DNA from: Actinomycetota bacterium
GTDB taxonomy: Bacteria > Actinomycetota > Thermoleophilia > Gaiellales > Gaiellaceae
NCBI GenBank assembly: GCA_005885565.1
Contig: VAXK01000297.1
Span: 1-9,084, forward strand
Length of the DNA stretch: 9,084 nucleotides
Direction: 5' to 3'
Positions 1 to 5,073 of this stretch are shown piece after piece. The notes below the pieces were generated by a model. The model did not search any database, was not told where the DNA came from, and saw only the letters and a list, made by a program, of their open reading frames with translations. The translations under genes were made by a program, and so were the position numbers. The first letter of the stretch is position 1. Each line of letters opens with the position of its first letter.

Positions 1-263
1 CCATCTTCAACACGAAGACGCCGCACTCGTTCAACACGTTCCTCGTCGACGGCCGGGTCGCGGGCACGTGGCGCTACGAGGACGAGCGCGTGCGGCTCGA
101 GCCCTTCGGCCGGATCCCGCGCGAGGCTCGCGCGGAGCTGAACGAGGAGGCGGAGCGGCTCGGCGAGTTCATCCGAACAGGGTTAGCTCGGGCTCCCGCT
201 CGCCGCGCAGCACCGCCAGGTCGACCTCGACGCAGCGCAGGTCGCGCGACTCGGCGAGCGTGA
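1..263 (+). CDS. Winged-helix DNA-binding domain protein, C-terminal fragment
   Basis: This frame is open from the left edge (first full codon at 3) to a TGA at 261-263, giving the last 86 residues of a protein whose start lies outside the window. The stretch HSFNTFLVDGRVAGTWRY followed by RLEPFGRIP resembles the C-terminal end of the bacterial winged-helix family once called DUF1006 (HTH_42 type), whose members include DNA-glycosylase-like repair proteins and uncharacterised proteins. The match is from memory of the family pattern. Family-like sequence ends near base 180 with an acidic helix (RAELNEEAERLGEFI). The remaining 27 residues are Arg/Ala/Pro-rich and lie entirely antisense to the end of nucS, so the tail is probably a read-on rather than a domain. 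A frameshift close to base 175 is an alternative. Confidence 0.55.
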   Translation, partial: IFNTKTPHSFNTFLVDGRVAGTWRYEDERVRLEPFGRIPREARAELNEEAERLGEFIRTGLARAPARRAAPPGRPRRSAGRATRRA

Positions 264-840
264 CCGCCTGCGGCTTCAGGGTCTGCGCCGCGAGGATCCC
301 GCGGCACTCTCCCTTCGCCGGGTCGAGCCGGATGAAGTCGAGGTAGCGCGAGAGCTGCTCGACGGCCTCGATCGTGCCGACGCGCTTGATCTCGACCGCG
401 ACCCAGCCGTCGTCGCCGTCGCGGCACATGAGGTCGACCGGCCCGACCTCGGTCGACCACTCCCGGCGCACGAGCCGAAGCCCCTCCTCGACCTCGTCGG
501 GCCGCTCCGCGAGCGCTTCCTGGAGATCCCGCTCGACGCCGTCCTTCTCGAGCCCGGCCGCCTCGCCCATGTCGTGCTGAACGTCCGAGAGCACCTCGGC
601 GATCCGGATCTCGAGCCGGTCCTCGTTCTTGCCGGCGCGCTTGCGGATGACGAGCCGGCCCGGCTCCTCCTCGAGCACGGTCGGAGGCGTCATCCAGTTG
701 AGCGGTTTGTAGCCGCCGGCGTCGGCGTGCACTAGCACCGAGCCGTCGGCCTTCAGCATCAGGAGTCGCGTCGACTCGGGTAAGAACGCGCTCAAGCGGC
801 CGGAGTAGGTGACCTCGCAGCGGGCGACGACGAGCCGCAT
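169..840 (-). CDS. nucS: NucS/EndoMS mismatch-specific endonuclease
   Basis: This 223-residue protein closely matches the length and pattern of actinobacterial NucS. NucS cuts both strands at mismatches and drives non-canonical mismatch repair in lineages without MutS/MutL. The N-terminal DNA-binding domain begins MRLVVARCEV and includes the conserved YKPLNWM (44-50). The C-terminal RecB-like nuclease domain has the PD-(D/E)xK core: VGPVDLMCRD with D136, then VAVEIKR with E150 and K152, followed by the conserved EQLSRYLDF (161-169). The C-terminus ends ELTLFG, and ELTLF (218-222) resembles a beta-clamp-binding peptide. The ATG at 840 was chosen because the longer upstream frame has no family similarity and runs back through the MBL gene. 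A TAGGTT hexamer (849-854, minus) lies 8 nt before it. The gene follows the MBL gene by 35 nt on the same strand. Its last 95 bases overlap the convergent upstream frame. Confidence 0.95.
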   Translation of the reverse strand: MRLVVARCEVTYSGRLSAFLPESTRLLMLKADGSVLVHADAGGYKPLNWMTPPTVLEEEPGRLVIRKRAGKNEDRLEIRIAEVLSDVQHDMGEAAGLEKDGVERDLQEALAERPDEVEEGLRLVRREWSTEVGPVDLMCRDGDDGWVAVEIKRVGTIEAVEQLSRYLDFIRLDPAKGECRGILAAQTLKPQAVTLAESRDLRCVEVDLAVLRGEREPELTLFG

Positions 841-848
841 CGCCGCGC

Positions 849-854
849 AACCTA
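849..854 (-). promoter_or_regulatory. Candidate -10 element of nucS (TAGGTT)
   Basis: Read on the minus strand, TAGGTT fits the actinobacterial -10 pattern TANNNT and ends 8 nt before the nucS ATG, which would place transcription start at or beside the start codon. No strong Shine-Dalgarno sequence lies between them. It falls in the 35-nt gap after the MBL stop, so nucS could be read both from its own leaderless promoter and by read-through. No convincing -35 is visible. Confidence 0.4.
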
Positions 855-875
855 CTGTCGCTTTCGGACAGGTCC

Positions 876-1544
876 CTAGAGCCGCTCGACGTGCGAGCCG
901 CCGACGATCGCGTCGCGGCCGTCGTCGAAGCGCACCCACGCCTTGCCCTTGCCGTCGTAGTCGGGCGACCAGACGACGAGCGTCGCGTCGCGGCCGCCGA
1001 CGCGGCAGCGCTCCGTCCCCTCCGGCTCGACCCCGCGCCAGACCCGGACGAACGGGTTCTGCTCCCATTCGCGCCCGATCGTCGTCTCCTCGGTGTGGCC
1101 GGGAAGGACGCGCGTCTCCGGCGGCAGCTGCATCAGGACGTCCATCACCGAGCGGCGGATCTGCTCGAAGTTGCCGCCGCCGACCGCGTCCCGGAAGAGC
1201 ACGTCGCCCGAGAAGCACGCCTCGCCGTTCGCGACGAAGGCCAGGTGGTCGTCCTTGTGGCCGGGCGTCGGAAGCGCCTCGAACCGGAGCCTGCCCGTCT
1301 CGAGCGGCCCTTTCACCACCGGCACGCCGAAGCGGGCGCGAATCTCGCCGTCCCCGGCGACGTGGTCGGGATCGGCGTGCGTCGTCAGCAGGTGCGTCAC
1401 CGTCAGTCGCTCGCGCGCGACGGCTTCGAAGAGCGGCTCCAGCGGCGCGCCGCTGTCCACGAAGACGGCCGTCCCGCCGGGCTCGTCGGCCACGAGGTAG
1501 GCGTTGGAGAGCCAGCCCGGGTGCATGCTCCGCTCGATGAGCAC
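876..1544 (-). CDS. MBL-fold metallo-hydrolase
   Basis: This is a single-domain metallo-beta-lactamase-fold hydrolase of glyoxalase II/RNase Z general type, 222 residues from the GTG start. Metal-binding motifs appear in the usual order: LTTHADPDH (H56, D58, D60, H61), PTPGHKDDH (H96), FSGDVLF (D114) and LPGHTEET (H150). The first motif reads HxDxDH rather than HxHxDH, so one usual zinc ligand is Asp. The C-terminal 40 residues (VVWSPDYDGKGKAW onward) look like a family-specific addition. The substrate cannot be told from sequence. The start is uncertain. GTG at 1544 is preferred because a TAGCCT hexamer sits 7 nt upstream. ATG at 1526 also leaves HPGWLSNAYLV intact. An ATG at 1622 would overlap pspA by 38 nt and adds a stretch lacking family similarity. 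The gene is divergent from pspA and lies 35 nt upstream of nucS, so the two may be co-transcribed. Confidence 0.88.
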   Translation of the reverse strand: MLIERSMHPGWLSNAYLVADEPGGTAVFVDSGAPLEPLFEAVARERLTVTHLLTTHADPDHVAGDGEIRARFGVPVVKGPLETGRLRFEALPTPGHKDDHLAFVANGEACFSGDVLFRDAVGGGNFEQIRRSVMDVLMQLPPETRVLPGHTEETTIGREWEQNPFVRVWRGVEPEGTERCRVGGRDATLVVWSPDYDGKGKAWVRFDDGRDAIVGGSHVERL

Positions 1545-1550
1545 CGGCGC

Positions 1551-1557
1551 TAGGCTA
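1551..1557. promoter_or_regulatory. Overlapping divergent -10-like elements (pspA / MBL gene)
   Basis: The seven bases TAGGCTA give TAGGCT on the plus strand (1551-1556) and TAGCCT on the minus strand (1557-1552). Both fit the TANNNT -10 pattern. The minus-strand copy ends 7 nt before the GTG of the MBL gene, which is leaderless geometry. The plus-strand copy lies 28 nt before the pspA ATG, leaving a short leader that contains GGAGG at 1576-1580. If both are real, two polymerases could not open the site at once. No good -35 was found for either. Confidence 0.45.
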
Positions 1558-1584
1558 CCTCGGAGTCCGCGACCTGGAGGTTCG

Positions 1585-2313
1585 ATGCCCGGCCTGATGT
1601 CACGCGCCTCGACGATCGTCAAGGCGAAGTTCTCGAAGCTGCTCGACCGCGCCGAGGATCCGACCGAGACCCTCGACTACTCGTACGAACAGCAGCTGCA
1701 GTCGCTCCAGAACGTGAAGCGGGGCGTCGCCGACGTCGTCACGGCGAAGAAGCGCCTCGAGATGCAGACGCAGCAGCTCGAGCAGAGCGTCGTCAAGCTC
1801 GAGACGCAGGCGCGCCAGGCGCTCGGGGCCGGCCGGGAGGATCTCGCTCGCCAGGCGCTCGAGCGGAAGTCGGCCGTCCAGCAGCAGCTCCAGGGGCTCG
1901 ACCAGCAGGTGCAGCAGCTCGAGGCGCAGCAGGAGAAGCTCGTCTCGAGCGAGAAGCAGCTCCAGGCGAAGATCGAGGCCTTCCGCTCGCAGAAGGAGGT
2001 CATCAAGGCGCAGTACTCGGCCGCGGAGGCTCAAGTGCGGATCGGCGAGGCCGCGACCGGGATCGGCGAGCAGATGGCCGACACCGGGCTCGCGATCCAG
2101 CGCGCCAAGGACAAGACCGAGCAGATGCAGGCGCGGGCGAGCGCGATCGACGAGCTCACGACCTCGGGCGCGCTCGAGGACTTCACCTCGGATCAGACAC
2201 AGCTCGACCGCGAGCTCGCCCAGCTCTCGTCGCAGTCGCAGGTCGACGACGAGCTCACGAAGATGAAGGCCGAGCTCGGCGCCGGCGGTGAGAAGAAAGA
2301 GCTCGAGCAGTGA
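1585..2313 (+). CDS. pspA: PspA/IM30 (Vipp1) family membrane-stress protein
   Basis: This 242-residue coiled-coil protein belongs to the PspA/IM30 family, ESCRT-III-like proteins that assemble on the cytoplasmic face of the membrane and stabilise it under envelope stress. Residues 1-22 form the family's amphipathic membrane-binding helix (SRASTIVKAKFSKLLDRAED), followed by the conserved EDP at 24-26 and LDYSYEQQLQSLQNVKRGVAD. Residues about 30-190 are nearly continuous Gln/Glu/Lys/Arg-rich heptads, the long helical hairpin. The last 40 residues (DDELTKMKAELG) form the final helix. The ATG at 1585 was chosen for GGAGG at 1576-1580. A second in-frame ATG at 1597 is too far from that site. The stop overlaps the pspAA start by 4 nt (GTGA), implying translational coupling. 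The upstream intergenic region holds overlapping divergent -10-like elements. Confidence 0.95.
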   Translation: MPGLMSRASTIVKAKFSKLLDRAEDPTETLDYSYEQQLQSLQNVKRGVADVVTAKKRLEMQTQQLEQSVVKLETQARQALGAGREDLARQALERKSAVQQQLQGLDQQVQQLEAQQEKLVSSEKQLQAKIEAFRSQKEVIKAQYSAAEAQVRIGEAATGIGEQMADTGLAIQRAKDKTEQMQARASAIDELTTSGALEDFTSDQTQLDRELAQLSSQSQVDDELTKMKAELGAGGEKKELEQ

Positions 2314-2603
2314 TCGCCCGGTTGCTTGGCGGCGACGGGCAGTTCCGGGTCGGCGACGACGTCGTCGAGGCGCTGAACGAGCTGGACGCGCAGGGCGCTC
2401 AGGCGGTCGAGGCCGGCGACGAGGAGAACCTCCACCGCGTGCTCGGGCTCATGGCGAAGACGGTCCGGGAGCGCGGCGAGCCGTTGGCGGACGACGATCT
2501 GTCTCCTTCGGACCTGATCATCCCGCCGGACGACCTCAGCCTCGAGGAGGCGAAGGAGCTCTTCTCCGGTGACGGCCTCATCCCCGACCTGCCGGTCGGG
2601 TAA
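2310..2603 (+). CDS. pspAA: PspA-associated protein PspAA
   Basis: This 97-residue acidic protein starts MIARLLGGDGQFRV and continues DVVEALNELD, then GEPLADDDLSPSDLIIPPDDLSLEEAKELF. This matches my memory of the small PspAA partner encoded directly after pspA in actinobacteria and some archaea. Its biochemical role is unknown; the tight linkage suggests it binds or modulates PspA. There is no signal peptide or membrane segment, so it should be cytoplasmic. The GTG start at 2310 overlaps the pspA stop codon as GTGA, and the pspA end (AAAGAGCTCGAG) offers only a weak ribosome site, so re-initiation by the same ribosome is likely. A 7-bp hairpin lies directly before the TAA. Confidence 0.85.
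   Translation: MIARLLGGDGQFRVGDDVVEALNELDAQGAQAVEAGDEENLHRVLGLMAKTVRERGEPLADDDLSPSDLIIPPDDLSLEEAKELFSGDGLIPDLPVG
2583..2600 (+). terminator. Hairpin at the 3' end of pspAA
   Basis: CCCGACC and GGTCGGG form a perfect 7-bp stem with a TGCC loop, ending immediately before the pspAA TAA. It could terminate transcription or protect the 3' end of the pspA-pspAA message. There is no T-tract after it and it lies inside coding sequence, so it is not a classical intrinsic terminator. Confidence 0.25.
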
Positions 2604-2623
2604 CGGCACAGAACCGGCACAGA
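2604..2623 (+). repeat. Tandem 9-bp direct repeat CGGCACAGA
   Basis: CGGCACAGA occurs at 2604-2612 and again at 2615-2623, an 11-bp period close to one helical turn. It lies in the 51-bp gap between pspAA and the small downstream gene. Two half-sites one turn apart could be a regulator site, but with only two copies chance is possible. Confidence 0.35.
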
Positions 2624-2654
2624 CACGTCACGGTTTCTCTGGCTCAATGGAGGC

Positions 2655-2867
2655 GTGGAGCACGCGCGCCCGACCATCCGCCAGATCTACGCCCTCGCGG
2701 CCGCGCTGTGCGAGCGCGCCGGTGAGGAGTTCCCGGAGACGCGCGGCGACGCCTCCGAGCTGATCGAGCGCCTGCGGATCGAGAACGGCCACCCGGCGCC
2801 GCGGCTCGAGGACACACCGGTGCGTGGGCCGCCAGCGCGACGCCGACGACGCGCGAACGCGTTCTAG
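2655..2867 (+). CDS. Small conserved-looking protein of unknown function
   Basis: This 70-residue protein has no function I can assign. Residues 5-52 look like a compact helical domain (RPTIRQIYALAAALCERAGE, then GDASELIERLRIENGHPAP) and the C-terminus is strongly basic (ARRRRRANAF). The pattern is loosely reminiscent of DUF3072-type actinobacterial proteins, and I believe similar proteins occur in Thermoleophilia, but this is from memory. GTG at 2655 is the only in-frame normal start upstream of the domain. A GGAGG at 2649-2653 lies just 1 nt before it, unusually close, so the start is uncertain. It lies 51 nt after pspAA and may be read with it. Its TAG (2865-2867) overlaps the TAG of convergent pspAB in the palindrome CTAG. 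Confidence 0.6.
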   Translation: MEHARPTIRQIYALAAALCERAGEEFPETRGDASELIERLRIENGHPAPRLEDTPVRGPPARRRRRANAF

Positions 2868-3433
2868 AACGGAGCGTCGAAGAGGCCGAGCCATCGGGAG
2901 AGGTCGGCCTCGATGGGCAACTCGTGCTCGAGCTTCGCCTTCAGCTCGAGCTCCTGGGCGTTGTCCCGCTCCTGGTCTTCGCCCGTCGGGACGAAGGGCC
3001 AGAACGCGCCGCGCTTGTAGCCATAGATCCAGTAGACGGGATGCTCGTGGCCGTCGAAGCGGAACGCCGCGGCGAGCAGCTGTGGGCCGAATCCGCGCGC
3101 CTGCAGCTCGCTGCCGACGGTGTGGATGCTCGTGACGACGTCCTCGAGCTCCGGGTCGCGGACGATCAGCCACTCGAAGCCGAACCGGTCCGAGCGCTTC
3201 TCGATCTCCGCACCGGAGTCCTTGGCGACCGCGTGGAGCAGCTCGCGCATGTCGGCGTCGGCCTGCGTGAACTCGCCCGCCGAGAGCGGCTTGTAGACGA
3301 TCGCGCCGGCACCGCCGAACTTGAGCCCCGCGTCCGTCTCGAGCGTGATTGCGGCCGTGGTGAGCGCGAAGAGCCGCTCTTCGGCCGGAGCTTTCAGCTG
3401 CTTCCGGCCGAAGAGGACGTCCCTGAGACCCAC
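2864..3433 (-). CDS. pspAB: PspA-associated protein PspAB
   Basis: This 189-residue protein matches the PspAB family: MGLRDVLFGRKQ at the start, LFALTTAAITLE (21-32), GFGPQLL (114-120), YKRGAFWPFVP (139-149), ERDNAQELELK (155-165) and the terminal ELPIEADLSRW (171-181). The function is not established. The family is known by its genomic association with pspA and with htpX in actinobacteria, and both are present here. No signal peptide or membrane helix is seen. The start is GTG at 3433, placed where the family's MGxxDxLxGR motif begins, though no good Shine-Dalgarno precedes it. It is 112 nt downstream of htpX on the same strand, probably in one transcript. Its TAG overlaps the stop of the small convergent gene. 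Confidence 0.88.
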   Translation of the reverse strand: MGLRDVLFGRKQLKAPAEERLFALTTAAITLETDAGLKFGGAGAIVYKPLSAGEFTQADADMRELLHAVAKDSGAEIEKRSDRFGFEWLIVRDPELEDVVTSIHTVGSELQARGFGPQLLAAAFRFDGHEHPVYWIYGYKRGAFWPFVPTGEDQERDNAQELELKAKLEHELPIEADLSRWLGLFDAPF

Positions 3434-3485
3434 CTGCGTGCCGTTACGCGACCGAAGGCACCGCTTGCGCTGCCGGCGTCAGGAC

Positions 3486-3504
3486 GGATGCGCTTTGCTC
3501 ATCC
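3486..3504 (-). repeat. Imperfect hairpin between htpX and pspAB
   Basis: On the minus strand the sequence reads GGATG-A-GC-AAA-GC-G-CATCC: a 5-bp stem, an A/G mismatch, two further G-C pairs and an AAA loop. It lies in the 112-nt gap between the htpX stop and the pspAB start, with a 10-bp palindrome CGACCGGTCG (3517-3526) nearer to htpX. It may be an mRNA-processing or attenuation element that sets relative expression. There is no T-tract. Confidence 0.3.
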
Positions 3505-3545
3505 CTCCGTCTGAACCGACCGGTCGATACGAGAGTCGCGAGCAT

Positions 3546-4469
3546 CTACGCCGTCGGCCGCCCCATCTCGCGCGAGATCTCGGCGAGGGCTGCGAGTCGC
3601 TTCTCGAGCGGCGGATGGTCCATGAAGAGCTCCGCCGTCCGCTCCTTCACGGAGGTCGGGATGATGAAGAACGCGTTCATCCCGGCCACCTCGCGGAGGT
3701 CGCGCTGCGGGATGCGCATCATGTCGCTCGAGATCTTCTGGAGCGCGCTCATGAGGTACTCGGGCGCGCCCGTGATCAGCGCCGAGCCGCGGTCGGCGGC
3801 GTACTCGCGGTAACGGGAGATCGTCCGGATGAGGACGAAGCTGATTGCGTAGACCACGATGGAGACGAGCGTCACGATCAGCCACACCGGCACGGCGTTG
3901 TTGTTGTTCGAGTCCCGGCCGCCTCCGAAGCCGCCGAAGAATCCGGCGTACATGCCGATCCGGGTCAAGAGCGCGGCGAGCATGGCGAAGAAGCTCGCCA
4001 CGGTCATGATCAGCACGTCGCGGTTCGCGACGTGCGAGAGCTCGTGCGCGAGGACTCCTTCGATCTCCTGCGGCTCGAGCCGGCGCCAGAGGCCGGTTGT
4101 CACCGCGACGACCGCGTGCTTGGGGTTACGGCCGGTCGCGAAGGCGTTCGGGACGTCGGTGTCGACGACGGCCACCCGCGGCTTCGGGAGGTCGGACATG
4201 GCGCACAGCCGCTCGACCATGTCGTGGAGCTCGGGCGCCTCGTGCCGCTCGACGATCTTCGCGCCAGACGCGGCCAGCGCCAGCTTGTCGGAGGTGAAGT
4301 ACTGGAAGAACGCGAGGCCGATGACGATCACGAGCATCAGCCCGAGCCCGGCGTTCAGGACGTAGAAGAGGACGAGGGCGAAGGCGACGTACAGGAGGCC
4401 GAGCAGGCCGCTCGTGAAGAGCATCCGCAACGTCAGCCCCGCGTCGCGACCGTAAGCCTTGCGTTTCAT
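3546..4469 (-). CDS. htpX: HtpX family membrane metalloprotease
   Basis: This 307-residue M48-family zinc protease of the cytoplasmic membrane degrades misfolded membrane proteins. Hydrophobic helices lie at about 15-38 and 40-57, then a protease core with the conserved NAFATGR (108-114), then the zinc site AHELSH (H142, E143, H146). Further hydrophobic segments at about 151-180 and 192-216 follow, with the third zinc ligand in SRYREYAADR (E222). The C-terminal FMDHPPLEKRLAAL (282-295) is the HtpX signature. A Gly/Asn linker (FGGFGGGRDSNNNNA) joins the third and fourth hydrophobic segments. The ATG at 4469 is preceded by AAGGAG at an unusually long 12 nt, and TACAAT lies further upstream. Its partner downstream is pspAB, and pspA-pspAA converge from the other side, which suggests a shared role in envelope stress. 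Confidence 0.96.
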   Translation of the reverse strand: MKRKAYGRDAGLTLRMLFTSGLLGLLYVAFALVLFYVLNAGLGLMLVIVIGLAFFQYFTSDKLALAASGAKIVERHEAPELHDMVERLCAMSDLPKPRVAVVDTDVPNAFATGRNPKHAVVAVTTGLWRRLEPQEIEGVLAHELSHVANRDVLIMTVASFFAMLAALLTRIGMYAGFFGGFGGGRDSNNNNAVPVWLIVTLVSIVVYAISFVLIRTISRYREYAADRGSALITGAPEYLMSALQKISSDMMRIPQRDLREVAGMNAFFIIPTSVKERTAELFMDHPPLEKRLAALAEISREMGRPTA

Positions 4470-4502
4470 GTTGGATCAGTGCTCCTTGAAGGGGTCGCTC
4501 CA

Positions 4503-4508
4503 ATTGTA
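4503..4508 (-). promoter_or_regulatory. Candidate -10 element of htpX (TACAAT)
   Basis: On the minus strand TACAAT differs from the TATAAT consensus at one base and stands out in GC-rich DNA. It would give a leader of about 25-30 nt that includes the AAGGAG ribosome site at 4482-4487. The hexamer 17 nt upstream (GTCGGA) is not a good -35, so an activator or alternative sigma factor may be involved. Confidence 0.5.
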
Positions 4509-4566
4509 GTTTTGGCGCCGCTTGCTCCGACGGATCGTTCGCGTCGGGGTGCCGCAGGCGTTTGAG

Positions 4567-4572
4567 TAGACT
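4567..4572 (+). promoter_or_regulatory. Candidate -10 element of the cytochrome c gene (TAGACT)
   Basis: TAGACT fits TANNNT and ends 9 nt before the ATG at 4582. The intervening CTCGCCCGCTG-type sequence contains no Shine-Dalgarno motif, so a leaderless or near-leaderless transcript is plausible. The identical hexamer precedes serS. Confidence 0.45.
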
Positions 4573-4581
4573 CGCCCGCTG

Positions 4582-5073
4582 ATGCGCCTCCGGCCGGTGA
4601 TCCTCGCGACCGCTGCGCTCACGCTCGCCGGCTGCGGCGGCGAGCGGACGGTGTCGCCCACGCCCCAGACCGTGGTCGGCTCGGTCCCGACGCAGACCGC
4701 GCCCGCGTCCACTTCGACGACGTCGGGCGGAGGAGCAGGCGGCGGCGGGACGCAGACGACCGGCGGCGGCGGCGGCGGAGGTGGAGGCGGAGGCGCGGCT
4801 TCGGGCAAGGCGCTCTTCGCGAGCAACGGCTGCGTGAGCTGCCACACCTACAAGCCGGCCGGCTCGAAGGCGACCGTCGGCCCCGACCTGGACAAGCTCG
4901 CGACCTATGCGAAGACGGCGAAGAAGCCGCTCGCGGCGTTCGTGCACGAGTCGATCGTGAACCCGAACGCGTACGTCCAGCCCGGGTTCCCGCCGAACGT
5001 CATGCCGAATTTCTCGTCGCTGTCGAAGAGCCAGGTCGACGCCCTCGTCTCGTTCCTGACCACGGGACGCTGA
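4582..5073 (+). CDS. Lipoprotein mono-haem cytochrome c
   Basis: This 163-residue protein is a membrane-anchored electron carrier on the outer face of the cytoplasmic membrane. The N-terminus is a lipoprotein signal ending in the lipobox LAGC, with lipidated C18. Residues 19-74 are a low-complexity Thr/Ser/Pro/Gly linker that includes eleven consecutive glycines (61-71). The cytochrome domain follows: GKALFASNGCVSCH with the haem motif CxxCH (C84, C87, H88), VGPDLDKL, and a likely axial Met in NVMPNF (M141), ending in the typical helix KSQVDALVSFL. One haem site is present. The redox partner is not shown by the context; a terminal oxidase or dehydrogenase encoded elsewhere is the usual guess. 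The gene is divergent from htpX. Its TGA overlaps the apparent CTG start of the next gene. Confidence 0.92.
   Translation: MRLRPVILATAALTLAGCGGERTVSPTPQTVVGSVPTQTAPASTSTTSGGGAGGGGTQTTGGGGGGGGGGGAASGKALFASNGCVSCHTYKPAGSKATVGPDLDKLATYAKTAKKPLAAFVHESIVNPNAYVQPGFPPNVMPNFSSLSKSQVDALVSFLTTGR
4762..4794 (+). repeat. Poly-glycine codon run (GGC-type microsatellite)
   Basis: Five consecutive GGC codons are followed by GGA, GGT, GGA, GGC, GGA and GGC, encoding Gly 61-71 in the linker of the cytochrome lipoprotein. In-frame 3-bp slippage would change the linker length without breaking the frame. Confidence 0.9.

Noticed and set aside
1545..1622. Longer MBL gene starting at ATG 1622
   Set aside because: It would overlap the divergent pspA start and its ribosome site, and the added residues lack family similarity. 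GTG 1544 has a well-placed -10-like element.
3438..3446. TAACGGCAC on the minus strand before pspAB, matching 2601-2609 after pspAA
   Set aside because: A single 9-mer match, one copy of which includes the pspAA stop codon, is compatible with chance.
3479..3502. Seven-codon leader ORF MSKAHPS upstream of pspAB
   Set aside because: The GGAGGG abuts the ATG with no spacing, and the peptide has no regulatory codon run. The bases are better explained as one arm of a hairpin.
3321..4565. Long plus-strand open frame (414 codons) antisense to htpX
   Set aside because: It is a charged, Asp/Arg/His/Val-rich shadow of htpX codon bias with no domain pattern, while the opposite strand has a complete HtpX.
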